Assembly (NCBI RefSeq): GCF_030548205.1
Contig: NZ_JAUORV010000002.1
Span: 329,554 to 393,553, forward strand
Direction of reading: 5' to 3'
Length of the DNA stretch: 64,000 nucleotides
Origin: Aliiglaciecola sp. 3_MG-2023
GTDB lineage: Bacteria; Pseudomonadota; Gammaproteobacteria; Enterobacterales; Alteromonadaceae
The notes below the pieces were generated by a model. It was not told the DNA's origin and made no database searches. It saw nothing but the letters and a program-made list of their open reading frames with translations. The translations under genes were made by a program, and so were the position numbers. This document shows, in pieces, positions 45,607 through 56,268 of this stretch (its first letter is position 1; every line of letters starts with the position of its first letter).

Positions 45607-46827
45607 ATGTTTTCATACATTGCACGACAAGCTATTTTTGACAAACAGTTGCATGTATTTGCTTATGAGTTACTTTTCCGTGATGGTGAAGATAACGCGA
45701 TCCCTGATATTGAATCTAATGAAAAAACGGCAAAAATAATTGCAAATAGTCATTTCTCCCTAGGGATCGAAGAAATCACTGATGGTAAAGGGGCCTTTAT
45801 CAATTTTCAAACGGATACCTTACTCTACCGATTCCCCACCATGCTAGAGCCACACACTGTAATCGTTGAGTTAGCGAGTAATACAGAGGTATCAAAAACA
45901 TTAATAGAAGCCTGTAGACACATTAAGGGTTTAGGCTATAGGTTCGCCATTAGCGAATATGATTTTGACGCCAAATGGGACCCCTTACTGGCCATAATTA
46001 ACTTCATTAAAATAGATGTAACCAACACTGATTTAACATTAGTTGAAAATAATAAATCACGTTTTGATCAAGGAAAAATCAAGCTAGTCGCAACCGAAGT
46101 TGAAAGTCAGACGTTGTTTACACGCTGTTCGGAACTGGGGTTCGATTTTTATCAAGGGTACTTTTTCGCTAAACCTGAAACCCACAGACAAAAAAACATA
46201 CCGAGTGCTAAGCTTAATTTACTCGATTTAATGCGTGAAAGCGCTAACCAAGAATTCGACTTCGATAAAATACGTCAGATAGTTGAAAAAGACGTTGCCC
46301 TTTCCTTCATGCTATTGCGCTTCATAAACAACCCAATTATGAATAAACGGAATAAAATTAACTCCTTAAGTCATGCATTGAATTACATGGGTGAAGTAGA
46401 AATCAAGAAGTTTATCGCTTTGGTCGCTATCGCAAATTTGAGTGATGAAAAGCCAACCGAATTAATTCGGTTATCTTTGGCGCGTGCTAAGTTATGTGAA
46501 CTTATTTCTTTGGCTAAACAAAATGCTGACAATCCGCCCAAAGGTTATCTGGTCGGTCTATTTTCGCTGTTAGATGCGCTGTTAGATCAGGATATGTCAA
46601 AATTACTTAGAAAATTACCACTAAGCGACGACTTAAACGATGCGCTAAATGGGGTAAATGGACAACTTAGAGATTATTTAGTGGTTGCTCGCGCATTTGA
46701 ATATGGTGATTGGAAAGGTGTCAGTCATCATTCAACTAAACTTGAACTTGATCAAGACATGTTGCATAGTTTTTACAATGAGTCGATAAAATGGGCATCC
46801 GCTTTAGCGAGCTCAATTCGTCAATGA
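45607..46827 (+). CDS. EAL-HDOD signalling protein, first of tandem pair
   Basis: This 406-residue protein has an EAL-like N-terminal domain (about 1-205), starting FSYIARQAIFDKQLHVFAYELLFRDG and ending FDFYQGYFFAKPE. Its HDOD domain (about 210-400) contains VEKDVALSFMLLRFINNPIMNKRNKINSLSHALNYMGEVEIKKFIALVAIANL. The EAL signature reads YELLFR and the downstream metal-binding motifs are missing, as in the YuxH/CdgJ group, so it is probably not a phosphodiesterase. CdgJ of Vibrio cholerae affects motility and biofilm. A paralogue with the same layout starts 58 bases downstream. Confidence 0.93.
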   Translation: MFSYIARQAIFDKQLHVFAYELLFRDGEDNAIPDIESNEKTAKIIANSHFSLGIEEITDGKGAFINFQTDTLLYRFPTMLEPHTVIVELASNTEVSKTLIEACRHIKGLGYRFAISEYDFDAKWDPLLAIINFIKIDVTNTDLTLVENNKSRFDQGKIKLVATEVESQTLFTRCSELGFDFYQGYFFAKPETHRQKNIPSAKLNLLDLMRESANQEFDFDKIRQIVEKDVALSFMLLRFINNPIMNKRNKINSLSHALNYMGEVEIKKFIALVAIANLSDEKPTELIRLSLARAKLCELISLAKQNADNPPKGYLVGLFSLLDALLDQDMSKLLRKLPLSDDLNDALNGVNGQLRDYLVVARAFEYGDWKGVSHHSTKLELDQDMLHSFYNESIKWASALASSIRQ

Positions 46828-46885
46828 TCAGATGATCAGAAATAACAAATTAGATTTTGTATCAATGGAATAATAGGGGCTTTAG

Positions 46886-48124
46886 ATGTTCGCTTTTGTG
46901 GCTCGGCAACCAATTTTAGACAGGGATAAAGAAGTATTTGCCTATGAATTGTTCTTCAGGGACGGCAAAAATAACTGTTTTCCTGACAAACTTGTTGATC
47001 CCTCTCAACCTCAACCACAAAATCAATCAAATTTAAAATTAGCCTTAGACGATATTTCCTGTCAGAAAACGTCTTTTATCAATTTTACCAATGAAACTAT
47101 TTTAAAGGGTCTACCAAATAGCCTGGATCCCAACACCGTGGTGGTGGAAGTATCAGAAGCGAGCGATGGCGAAGATTCCATCATTGAAGCCTGTCAAAAT
47201 ATCCGCAACATGGGCTTTCAAATAGCCCTAAATGAACCAAAATTAACCACTAGTAGCGAGTTATTGAGCTTAGTTGATATTGTTAAAATTGACACTTTCC
47301 AACACGCCTTTCCTAATATCGCGAAACAAATGCCGCGGTTTTCCCATGCCAACGTGAAAATGGTTGCAGATAATGTAGATACACTTCAAAACTTTATATC
47401 ATTCAATGATTTAGGATTTGATTATTTTCAAGGTTATTTCTTTTCGAAGCCGCTTAATATTAACCAAGCCCCTTTGCCTGTAAACAAATTGTCACTGGTC
47501 GAATTAATCGGCGAAACGGCCAATGAAAGTTTTGGTATTGATCGCATAAATGAAATTATTGAAAGAGATGTGGGGTTGTCATACATGTTGTTGAGATTCA
47601 TCAACAACCCAATGATTAATAAACGTTTTAAAATCACGTCTTTGAAACATGCTTTAAACTACATGGGTGAAGTAGAGATTAAAAAATTCATCGCGTTGCT
47701 GGCATTAGCAAATCTTGCTGATGATAAGCCGATGGAGTTACTGCATATGTCTCTGGTGCGAGCCAAGTTCTGTGATTTAATTGCAAAGCACCGCAAAGTT
47801 GGAGATAACCCACCCACTGGATTCATGGCTGGATTATTTTCCTTATTAGACGCTTTGTTAGATCAAGACATGCAGGAACTCGTCACGAAAATGCCCATTG
47901 TAGATGAAGTGAAATTTGCATTGTGCGGCGGAAAAAACGATTTTTACCTGTACATTTTATTGGCCAGAGCATTCGAAAGTGCGACATGGATGAAAGTCAG
48001 AAAAATCTCTGAAGTACTGGAAATTGAGCAAAAATACTTACATCACATGTTCAATCAAGCCGTTTTATGGGGCAATACTATTCGCCAGTCCATCTCTCCC
48101 CATTATCCCAAAGCAATCGCTTAG
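46886..48124 (+). CDS. EAL-HDOD signalling protein, second of tandem pair
   Basis: This 412-residue paralogue of the preceding gene has the same domain order (EAL-like about 1-210, starting FAFVARQPILDRDKEVFAYELFFRDG; HDOD about 215-405). The HDOD segment (DVGLSYMLLRFINNPMINKRFKITSLKHALNYMGEVEIKKFIALLALANL) is almost the same as its neighbour's, while the EAL parts have diverged more. It also lacks catalytic EAL motifs. The pair arose by tandem duplication and interrupts the usual ftsX-rpoH adjacency, on the opposite strand. Confidence 0.93.
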   Translation: MFAFVARQPILDRDKEVFAYELFFRDGKNNCFPDKLVDPSQPQPQNQSNLKLALDDISCQKTSFINFTNETILKGLPNSLDPNTVVVEVSEASDGEDSIIEACQNIRNMGFQIALNEPKLTTSSELLSLVDIVKIDTFQHAFPNIAKQMPRFSHANVKMVADNVDTLQNFISFNDLGFDYFQGYFFSKPLNINQAPLPVNKLSLVELIGETANESFGIDRINEIIERDVGLSYMLLRFINNPMINKRFKITSLKHALNYMGEVEIKKFIALLALANLADDKPMELLHMSLVRAKFCDLIAKHRKVGDNPPTGFMAGLFSLLDALLDQDMQELVTKMPIVDEVKFALCGGKNDFYLYILLARAFESATWMKVRKISEVLEIEQKYLHHMFNQAVLWGNTIRQSISPHYPKAIA

Positions 48125-48183
48125 ATAGTATAGAGCCATAATAGCTTTAACTATGTGACTAAGGGCCGAAAAAACCGCTAAAC

Positions 48184-49164
48184 CTATTTTGGTTCGATAC
48201 TTCTGACATGTTTTTGGACGGAAATCATTGAACCAGCTAAACCTAAAAAGATCGATACACCAAGCATAACGAGCAGAGAAGTCAGGTCTAAGCCAGTCAG
48301 GTCGAAATTCTTGTCATACTGGGCAGTCAATGCATCAATGCTTCCTCCCATCCACCAAAGCAAGAGAATGACTGCAAACCAAGCCATTAACCCTCCCAAT
48401 AAGCCATACCACATTCCTGTGTACATAAATGGGCGGTGAATGAAGCCATCGGTAGCACCTACCAGTTTCATGACCAAGATTTCATCCCGTCGACTTAGAA
48501 TATTGAGACGAATGGTGTTGCCTATAATTAACACCACCGCAAGGAATAGCAGAAGGGCAACTGCGTAGATAAGTTCTTTAGCAATAGATAAAAAACCATG
48601 TAAGCGCTCCAACCATTTAATGTCGAGCTTACCCACCTCTACATGGCGTTCTCGATTCAGTTTGTCTAGTAACTGTTTTGCCGCCAATGGCGATGTATTT
48701 TGCGAAGTAGGATTAACTAAAATAACATCAGGCAATGGATTTTCATCCAAATAGTTTAAAGCTTCACCCAAGCCACTTTGTTGCTGAAACTCAATCAACC
48801 CTTGGTCTGCTGGAATATAAGTCACAGAATCTATTTCTGACCATAGACCAAGCCGTGTAACCAATTGATTGGCATCTTTAGATTGCGTTCCTTTACGCAG
48901 AAATAGTGTTATTTCAGAAGCCTGTTGCCAATTTTCAGCAATCGACTCTGCATTTTTAACTAAAATATAAAAGGTACTAGGCAATGTGATACTTAAACCA
49001 AGCACACCTACTGTCATCAGTGATGCTAAAGGGGCTCGCCATAATTCACCTAAACTACCCAATGCTTGTCTAACGTGACTGACAAAAAACATGTTAATAC
49101 GTTGCAGCATGCCAATTTTTGACGAATAAGCCCCCTGAGGTCGACCTTTAAACAGAATACTCAT
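48184..49164 (-). CDS. ftsX: Cell division ABC transporter permease-like protein FtsX
   Basis: This 326-residue inner-membrane protein has four hydrophobic segments: one after the N-terminal cytoplasmic part (SLMTVGVLGLSITLPSTFYIL), a periplasmic loop (ITLFLRKGTQSKDANQLVTRL), and three C-terminal helices including NTIRLNILSRRDEILVMKLVGATDGFIHRPFMYTG. With FtsE it activates septal amidases through EnvC. Its start overlaps the ftsE stop by one base. Confidence 0.98.
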   Translation of the reverse strand: MSILFKGRPQGAYSSKIGMLQRINMFFVSHVRQALGSLGELWRAPLASLMTVGVLGLSITLPSTFYILVKNAESIAENWQQASEITLFLRKGTQSKDANQLVTRLGLWSEIDSVTYIPADQGLIEFQQQSGLGEALNYLDENPLPDVILVNPTSQNTSPLAAKQLLDKLNRERHVEVGKLDIKWLERLHGFLSIAKELIYAVALLLFLAVVLIIGNTIRLNILSRRDEILVMKLVGATDGFIHRPFMYTGMWYGLLGGLMAWFAVILLLWWMGGSIDALTAQYDKNFDLTGLDLTSLLVMLGVSIFLGLAGSMISVQKHVRSIEPK

Positions 49165-49868
49165 TAAAAATCGTACTCCTTAGTCTCTTCATTGTCCCAT
49201 TCTTCACTCAAACCATCGGTGATCATTTGCCCTTGTTTCAAAGTTAAGGAACGATATTTCATTCTAGCTATTAAGCCTAAATCATGGGTCGCAATAAAAA
49301 CGGACACCCCAGCTTGATTAAAATCTTCGAACAAACGAATGATTTCCATGGATAACTTAGGATCTAAATTACCTGTAGGCTCATCAGCCAACAACAATGG
49401 TGGTTTATTCACTACCGCTCTGGCAATCCCAACACGTTGTTGTTCTCCCCCTGAGAGCATCAATGGGAAGCTTCTAATTTTGTCACGCAAGCCTACCATT
49501 TCCAGGGCGGCATGCACTCGTTTGGTTGTTTCTTTGTGGGAATAACCTTCAATGACAAGGGGCAATGCAACATTATCAAAGACCGTTTTATCCAGCAGTA
49601 ATTGATGACTTTGAAAGATCATTCCGATGTCTCGACGAATGTAGGCAATTTGTCGCCGATGTATGGTATTTAGATCATGGCCATTGATAAGTACTCGTCC
49701 CACAGTTGGGCGTTCCATGATGCTAATGAGTTTCAACAGAGTACTTTTACCCGCACCTGAATGGCCGGTCAAGAATGCCATTTCACCCGGCTCAACATGA
49801 AAGCTAACTTTACGTAAAGCTTGCTGTCCGCCCGGATAGGTTTTACTTACCTGTTCAAACTTGATCAC
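49164..49868 (-). CDS. ftsE: Cell division ATP-binding protein FtsE
   Basis: This 234-residue ABC ATPase has Walker A GHSGAGKSTLLKLI, signature LSGGEQQRVGIARAVVNKP, Walker B LLLADEPTGNLDPK and the switch His in FIATHDLGL. The opening MIKFEQVSKTYPGGQQALRKVSFHVEPGEMAFLTG is typical of FtsE. It is membrane-bound through FtsX and lies between ftsY and ftsX with minimal spacing. Confidence 0.99.
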   Translation of the reverse strand: MIKFEQVSKTYPGGQQALRKVSFHVEPGEMAFLTGHSGAGKSTLLKLISIMERPTVGRVLINGHDLNTIHRRQIAYIRRDIGMIFQSHQLLLDKTVFDNVALPLVIEGYSHKETTKRVHAALEMVGLRDKIRSFPLMLSGGEQQRVGIARAVVNKPPLLLADEPTGNLDPKLSMEIIRLFEDFNQAGVSVFIATHDLGLIARMKYRSLTLKQGQMITDGLSEEWDNEETKEYDF

Positions 49869-49882
49869 GATATTACCTACAC

Positions 49883-51154
<1,272 letters not shown>

Positions 51155-51332
51155 GCTTAAGTTAATTCTCTTGATAATGTGAGTCTGCGAAATTGTCTTT
51201 CTAAGCAACAAAAACCGACTTATATATAGTTTCTTGATAGCGACCTGACTTTTCACAAAGTGTGCATGCAGAAAAGTGCTTAAAGGTATACACTATCGTC
51301 CAATTTTGACAATCATAGCATTTCTTGGATTC

Positions 51333-51920
51333 ATGAAGCGAGGCGTAAAAAAGCAAAATGCCATCACTGGCTCAATCAGGGTGATAAGTGGCAAGTGGCG
51401 AGGCAGAAAGTTAGCTGTTTTAGAGGCACAAGGTTTGCGTCCTACAACGGATCGGATGAAAGAAACCTTATTCAACTGGTTAATGCCCTACGTGCATGAA
51501 AGTCGTTGTTTAGATATGTTTGCAGGCAGCGGTAGCCTTGGCTTTGAAGCCCTTTCAAGACATGCCACTAGTGCAACCTTTATCGAATTAGATAAAATGG
51601 CTGCGAAGGTGATTAGCAGCAACCTTGAAAGGTTACAGGTATCCGAACAACAGACTCAGGTTATTCAGGGTAATAGTCTTGAGGTATGTAATCGCTTATC
51701 TGACAATTTCGATCTGATTTTTATCGATCCGCCCTTTAATGCTGGATTAGTCCCCAAGGCAATCGATGCCATTAGCATAAATAATTTGGCGACTACCGAC
51801 AGCATTATTTACATCGAGTGTGAAACTCAAAACCAAGGATACTCAGTTCCAGAAAATTGGCAGTGTATCAAAGAAAAATCTACCCAAAGTGTGTCGAGTA
51901 AACTCTTTAAAGTGAATTAA
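51333..51920 (+). CDS. rsmD: 16S rRNA (guanine966-N2)-methyltransferase RsmD
   Basis: This protein of about 195 residues has GSIRVISGKWRGRKLAV, RPTTDRMKETLFNWL, LDMFAGSGSLGFEALSRHA (SAM motif I), FIELDK and the catalytic FIDPPFNAG, all typical of RsmD. It methylates G966 of 16S rRNA. I chose the ATG at 51333, which matches the family length; an ATG 19 codons upstream (51276) would give an atypical hydrophobic extension. It is divergent from ftsY, the usual arrangement. Its last 14 bases overlap the convergent gene. Confidence 0.97.
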   Translation: MKRGVKKQNAITGSIRVISGKWRGRKLAVLEAQGLRPTTDRMKETLFNWLMPYVHESRCLDMFAGSGSLGFEALSRHATSATFIELDKMAAKVISSNLERLQVSEQQTQVIQGNSLEVCNRLSDNFDLIFIDPPFNAGLVPKAIDAISINNLATTDSIIYIECETQNQGYSVPENWQCIKEKSTQSVSSKLFKVN

Positions 51921-52497
51921 TTTCTAAACCAATATTTGACACACCTTCGCTTGTTGCCATTTCCCTAAGTAGTTTCACGCTCTTCGCCCCTTCAGGCAAG
52001 TCGCTGATTTGCTCTAATAATTCATTCTGAAATGCCACTTCCCACTGCATTAGAGGATGCTCTTTTATTTCTTGAGAGCTCAATGATTGCTCAGATACTA
52101 GTTCAACAAAAGCTTCTACACTGCCTTGGGATAACTTCGATACTATGACAGCACCTTGAGGTTCATCATTGGTGATTAAAGAGATAATAGCCGCCAATGA
52201 AATGGCCGCATCAATAGCGGGATACACCCCAAAGCTATCGTGTTCCGCGGCATCAGGGGTCACATTCTCAATTTTTTCTAACTGTAAAGTGAAGTTGATT
52301 TTTGAGCCAGTGCGAGACAGCCACTGCCATATCGCTTCCATAGACTTATGGAATTGCCCTTCATCGTCGAACTCTGCCGTTTCACAAAACAATTGAAAGT
52401 TTGGCTTCATCCGCTCAGCTAGTGTTGCTGCGTAAGCAACTGCATGCCAGCCAGTTAACTCTCGAACTTTTTGAAATGTATTTAATTTAGCGCTCAA
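51907..52497 (-). CDS. yjaG: DUF416 family protein (YjaG)
   Basis: This 196-residue soluble protein matches the DUF416/YjaG pattern: TGWHAVAYAATLAERMKPNFQLFCE, then FGVYPAIDAAISLAAIISLI near the middle. The function is unknown; the fold is mostly helical. It shares a 4-base overlap with the upstream yhgN-type gene, and its 3' end overlaps rsmD by 14 bases on the opposite strand. Confidence 0.9.
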   Translation of the reverse strand: MSAKLNTFQKVRELTGWHAVAYAATLAERMKPNFQLFCETAEFDDEGQFHKSMEAIWQWLSRTGSKINFTLQLEKIENVTPDAAEHDSFGVYPAIDAAISLAAIISLITNDEPQGAVIVSKLSQGSVEAFVELVSEQSLSSQEIKEHPLMQWEVAFQNELLEQISDLPEGAKSVKLLREMATSEGVSNIGLEINSL

Positions 52498-53093
52498 TTC
52501 GTCACTCCAATTGAAAAGTAATTACCGACGCCATCGAGAAACATTTGTATCGACAACATAATAAGTATCATGCCCATTAAACGCTCTATGGCAATCAAGC
52601 CTCGTTCTCCAAGAATCTTAAAAAACACACCGGAAAACAATAAAATACTTGCCGACACAGCCCAAGCTGAAAAAAGCGCTAACGACCAATCAAACATTCT
52701 TAAGGGGTCCTGATTAGCCAGTAATATTAAAGCAGCCAACAGTGAGGGACCGGCTATCATCGGGATAGCTAATGGAACAATAAAAGGTTCTTGCTCACCA
52801 ACATCGTCGTCGTGGCTACCTTTGTTCGGAAAAATCATGCGAATTGCAATCAAAAATAAAATGATACCGCCAGCAATACTCACGGCTTGTTGTTTCACAT
52901 TTAAGAAATCGAGTACAGCCTGCCCACTGAATAAAAAGATGAACATAATTAGCAATGATAAAATCAATTCTCGTGCTAATACTTTGCGACGTCGCTTGGG
53001 TTCTATCGATTTCAGGATGGACATAAATATAGGTAAATTTCCTAACGGATCCATGATAAGAAACAACATTACCGCAGCAGACCAAATATCCAT
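52494..53093 (-). CDS. yhgN: MarC/YhgN family inner-membrane protein
   Basis: This 199-residue protein has six hydrophobic helices and the MarC-family starts LFLIMDPLGNLPIFMSIL (NPxG-like motif) and PLAIPMIAGPSLLAALILLANQ. The long charged loop after helix 3 (MIFPNKGSHDDDVGEQEPFIV) is as in YhgN. The transported substrate, if any, is not established; MarC was earlier and wrongly tied to antibiotic resistance. It is the first gene of a pair with yjaG. Confidence 0.92.
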   Translation of the reverse strand: MDIWSAAVMLFLIMDPLGNLPIFMSILKSIEPKRRRKVLARELILSLLIMFIFLFSGQAVLDFLNVKQQAVSIAGGIILFLIAIRMIFPNKGSHDDDVGEQEPFIVPLAIPMIAGPSLLAALILLANQDPLRMFDWSLALFSAWAVSASILLFSGVFFKILGERGLIAIERLMGMILIMLSIQMFLDGVGNYFSIGVTN

Positions 53094-53426
53094 TATACCT
53101 CCAAAAATCTCAAATTCGCGGCATTGTAAACCTATTTAGAGTTTATCCATAATCGAATATAAAACTATTGTAACTCCTTTGCCTAGTTAGCCTCTAATTC
53201 TGGAAAATTGCAAACAGCCAATCCCTTCAACAGACTCCCAAAGGCAATCCCGCCCACTTTGTATTACTTTTGTAAATTTGAACAATGGATTGAAGTATCC
53301 ATTTACAGCAGAATTGAGAACAAAACCTTAATGGCAGGATTAATAACATCTAACCCTAGATTCAGAATTGAATGGTAAAGCGGTTCAGCATAGTAGTGAA
53401 CCGCTAGCAAGAGTAGAAATTGTCTT
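53094..53426. other. Intergenic region between yhgN and pepB
   Basis: These 333 bases contain the yhgN promoter region and, near pepB, the hairpin listed below. No reading frame or RNA gene was recognised. Confidence 0.5.
53379..53405 (-). terminator. Probable terminator of pepB
   Basis: A perfect 9-bp stem AGCGGTTCA / TGAACCGCT with a 9-base loop lies 22 bases past the pepB stop and is followed on the minus strand by TTTACC. Confidence 0.6.
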
Positions 53427-54719
53427 TTATGCCTCTAATAGAGCTTGCGCAATACCCCTGATGCCGATACCACTGCCACCAGCGGGCATGTGACTGGTAC
53501 CGCTACCATTATATGCAGCGGCTAAATCAACATGTATCCATCCTTTACCTTGGTTACCCACGAAACGAGATAGGAAACCTGCTGCATTTGACGCGCCGCC
53601 TGCACCTCCTCCTTTTTGTGCCCGACTGTTTGCTGTATCGGCGAACGGCGAAGGACATTTATCCTGATGCCAGAGTTCTAAGGGAAGCGGCCAAACTGGC
53701 TCATTTTGTTTTTCGGATTGGATAATAAATTGTTGTAGGGCAGGTTTATCTAGTGAAAAAACCGCATTGTAGTCACCACCGGTAGCTGCAACAGCTGCGC
53801 CAGTAAGAGTAGCCGCATCAATAATTAAAGGAGCATTGGTTTCACTAGCCGCCATTAAGCCATCGGCCAATACCAATCGCCCTTCTGCATCGGTATTCAC
53901 AATTTCAACTGTCACGCCGTTTTTATAAGTTAAAATGTCGCCGAGTTTGTATGCATGACCACTGACTAGGTTCTCAGCACAACACAAGAATAATTTAACT
54001 CGCTTGTTCAAACCTTGCATGATGGCAAGTCCCAGAGCACCTGTAACGGTCGCTGCGCCGCCCATATCGCACTTCATACTCAACATGCCTTCGCTACTTT
54101 TCATGCTGTAACCGCCACTATCAAAGGTGATACCTTTACCTACAAGGGCTGCAGCCACTTCAGCATTTTCGTCTTCAGATGGGTTGTAGTCTACTTCTAA
54201 CAATACCGGGGGACGTTCACTGCCCCTGCCAACGTTATAAATTCCTACCCAGCCAGCATCTGCTAGTTCTTCACCTACACAATATTTAACAGATACATGA
54301 TCACCAGCCAGCTCAGTTAACCAGTCAACACTGCGTTTTGCCAACTCTTGCGGTGACAGTTGCTCTGGGGTTTCATTAATTAGGTCACGGGTGAAGCATA
54401 AAGCGGCATAACGTTGCTCTAAACTTTTCTTATCAGCACTGTCTAGCCAGGTAATTTTCCCTGCGTTTCGCGCTCGACGATAACTAGAAGCTAACGACCA
54501 TTGTTGTTCTTCGCTCCACTCCCCACTAAAGGTGATACCTGCCAAATTCATCCCATCCAACTTACGGCCTACCACTGCGATTTTGGATAATTGCGTATCG
54601 ATAGCATCGTCAGTGCTCAAGTGAATTGTCGCCTTACCAGCATCAAAACTCACAAGGGCATTCTCCCCCCATTGTGCAGGTGCTGTTTGATAACTGAGTT
54701 CGACTAAAAGATGTGACAT
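53427..54719 (-). CDS. pepB: Aminopeptidase PepB (M17 family)
   Basis: This protein of about 430 residues has the M17 catalytic region VGKGITFDSGGYSMKSSEGMLSMKCDMGGAATVTGAL (metal-binding Lys and Asp) and VNTDAEGRLVLADGL (the family signature). Its C-terminal half aligns with E. coli PepB, including RVKLFLCCAENLVSGHAYKLGDI and GWIHVDLAAAY. It is a broad-specificity cytosolic aminopeptidase. The ATG at 54719 (MSHLLVELSYQ) is preferred to an upstream start eight codons earlier. It is divergent from sfsA. Confidence 0.96.
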   Translation of the reverse strand: MSHLLVELSYQTAPAQWGENALVSFDAGKATIHLSTDDAIDTQLSKIAVVGRKLDGMNLAGITFSGEWSEEQQWSLASSYRRARNAGKITWLDSADKKSLEQRYAALCFTRDLINETPEQLSPQELAKRSVDWLTELAGDHVSVKYCVGEELADAGWVGIYNVGRGSERPPVLLEVDYNPSEDENAEVAAALVGKGITFDSGGYSMKSSEGMLSMKCDMGGAATVTGALGLAIMQGLNKRVKLFLCCAENLVSGHAYKLGDILTYKNGVTVEIVNTDAEGRLVLADGLMAASETNAPLIIDAATLTGAAVAATGGDYNAVFSLDKPALQQFIIQSEKQNEPVWPLPLELWHQDKCPSPFADTANSRAQKGGGAGGASNAAGFLSRFVGNQGKGWIHVDLAAAYNGSGTSHMPAGGSGIGIRGIAQALLEA

Positions 54720-54810
54720 ACTGGTTTCCTTTTTCTTTGGCATCCGATACAGATTTCACTTAGTATCAGAGAAGTTTGCGCAGTCTAAAGCGCATGGTAT
54801 GAGAGGTAAT

Positions 54811-55515
54811 ATGCTGTTCCCTAATCCACTTATCAAGGGCAAACTAATAAAACGCTACAAACGGTTCTTAGCCGATGTAGAACTTTCAGATGGTTCAATC
54901 GTCACGGCTCATTGTCCAAATACAGGTGCAATGACAGGTTGCGGCGACCCTGGTTTTGAAGTGTGGCTAAGTCCAGCTAACAATCCTAAGCGAAAACTTG
55001 CCTATACCTGGGAGCTAAGCAAGAACCAGCAAGGTGATTGGATTGGCGTGAATACCCAAAATGCGAATAAGTTGGTAGCGGAAGCTTTTGCCCTCTCCAA
55101 AATAGAAGAATTAGCTCAGTACCAAGACTATAAAGCAGAGGTAAAATATGGAGAAGAAAATAGCAGAATAGATTTTATGTTAACCTCCGATAATCTGCCC
55201 GATTGTTATGTTGAAGTAAAATCCGTTACCTTACTAAGGGATGGGCAGGGATATTTCCCTGATGCAAAAACCCAACGCGGTAGTAAACATTTACGCGAAT
55301 TAAGTGGAATTGCAAAAGCCGGAAAACATGCGGTTTTATTATTTTGCAGTCAACATACCGGGATTAAAAATATCCGCATTGCTGAGGATATAGATCCAGA
55401 ATATTCGGCGACTTTACAAGCAGCAATTGATGCGGGGGTACAAATTATCGCCTATGGCTGTAAAATGTCTGAACAAAAAGTGCAATTAAATCAAAAACTA
55501 AGTTTCAATCTGTAA
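54811..55515 (+). CDS. sfsA: DNA/RNA nuclease SfsA
   Basis: This 234-residue protein has the SfsA features KGKLIKRYKRFLADVELSDG, THCPNTGAMTGC-like VTAHCPNTGAMTGCGDPG, SRIDFMLTSDNLPDCYVEVKSVTLL (PD-(D/E)XK-type core) and YFPDAKTQRGSKHLRELSG. The ATG at 54811 follows AGAGGTAAT and gives the same length as the E. coli protein. It was originally named for sugar-fermentation stimulation; nuclease activity is known for the family. It lies upstream of dksA, as in many gammaproteobacteria. Confidence 0.96.
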   Translation: MLFPNPLIKGKLIKRYKRFLADVELSDGSIVTAHCPNTGAMTGCGDPGFEVWLSPANNPKRKLAYTWELSKNQQGDWIGVNTQNANKLVAEAFALSKIEELAQYQDYKAEVKYGEENSRIDFMLTSDNLPDCYVEVKSVTLLRDGQGYFPDAKTQRGSKHLRELSGIAKAGKHAVLLFCSQHTGIKNIRIAEDIDPEYSATLQAAIDAGVQIIAYGCKMSEQKVQLNQKLSFNL

Positions 55516-55561
55516 AAAAAAGGTTGATTTTTTATTTAAGGAGTCTATGTTTGCGAGTCGT

Positions 55562-55586
55562 AAAAAACGGCACATCGTTTTTTATT
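55562..55586 (+). terminator. Terminator after sfsA
   Basis: A perfect 8-bp stem AAAAAACG / CGTTTTTT with loop GCACAT lies 46 bases past the sfsA stop. A second stem AAAATTGG / CCAATTTT follows at 55591-55617. Confidence 0.75.
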
Positions 55587-55741
55587 CAATAAAATTGGTA
55601 TCTACTAAGCCAATTTTACCGCTTTTAAAGCGTAACAGTTACATATATTCGACCGAGCCTAATTTGCTAGGATAATAGCAATCTGCTATATATCCTCATT
55701 CGCTAAACAACGTTTGTGTCGTAGTGTAGGAGAATTGGCAC

Positions 55742-56188
55742 ATGCCATCTGGAAAAGAAAAAAGTTTAGGATTAATAGCACTAGCTGGTCTAACTCCTTA
55801 TCAGGAAAAAGACGGCGAAGAGTATATGAACGATGCTCAACTCGAGCATTTCCGTAAAATATTGTCAGCATGGCGCTCTCAACTTCGTGAGGAAGTAGAT
55901 CGTACTGTTCACCATATGCAGGATGAAGCGGCTAATTTCCCAGATCCAGTAGATCGTGCTGCTCAAGAAGAAGAGTTCAGCTTAGAGCTTCGTACTCGTG
56001 ACCGTGAACGCAAGTTAATTAAGAAGATTGAAAAAACCTTAAAACGAATCGAAGAAGACGATTTTGGTTTTTGCGATACATGCGGCATTGAGATTGGTGT
56101 AAGGCGTTTAGAAGCTCGCCCCACCGCTGATTTATGTATTGATTGTAAAACCCTAGCTGAAATTAAAGAAAAACAGCTGCAAGGTTAA
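55742..56188 (+). CDS. dksA: RNA polymerase-binding transcription factor DksA
   Basis: This 148-residue protein has the DksA coiled coil with the acidic tip [36 protein letters not shown] (catalytic Asp-x-x-Asp-x-Ala) and a four-cysteine zinc finger [30 protein letters not shown]. It enters the RNA polymerase secondary channel and mediates the (p)ppGpp response. It follows sfsA and precedes gluQRS, the conserved order. A strong terminator sits 17 bases after the stop. Confidence 0.99.
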   Translation: MPSGKEKSLGLIALAGLTPYQEKDGEEYMNDAQLEHFRKILSAWRSQLREEVDRTVHHMQDEAANFPDPVDRAAQEEEFSLELRTRDRERKLIKKIEKTLKRIEEDDFGFCDTCGIEIGVRRLEARPTADLCIDCKTLAEIKEKQLQG

Positions 56189-56205
56189 TTTTTTTAAGAT
56201 AATTC

Positions 56206-56229
56206 AAAAGCCGCTAACTTGCGGCTTTT
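56206..56229 (+). terminator. Rho-independent terminator of dksA
   Basis: The stem AAAAGCCGC / GCGGCTTTT with loop TAACTT lies between dksA and gluQRS. Termination is probably partial, since gluQRS follows within 40 bases. Confidence 0.9.
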
Positions 56230-56268
56230 GTCGTTTCTAGGGCGTTAACTTTAAGTTGCTGATTATTT

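Noticed and set aside
51907..51920. rsmD/yjaG 14-base overlap as a sign of frameshift
   Set aside because: Both proteins end naturally at family-typical lengths; short convergent overlaps are ordinary.
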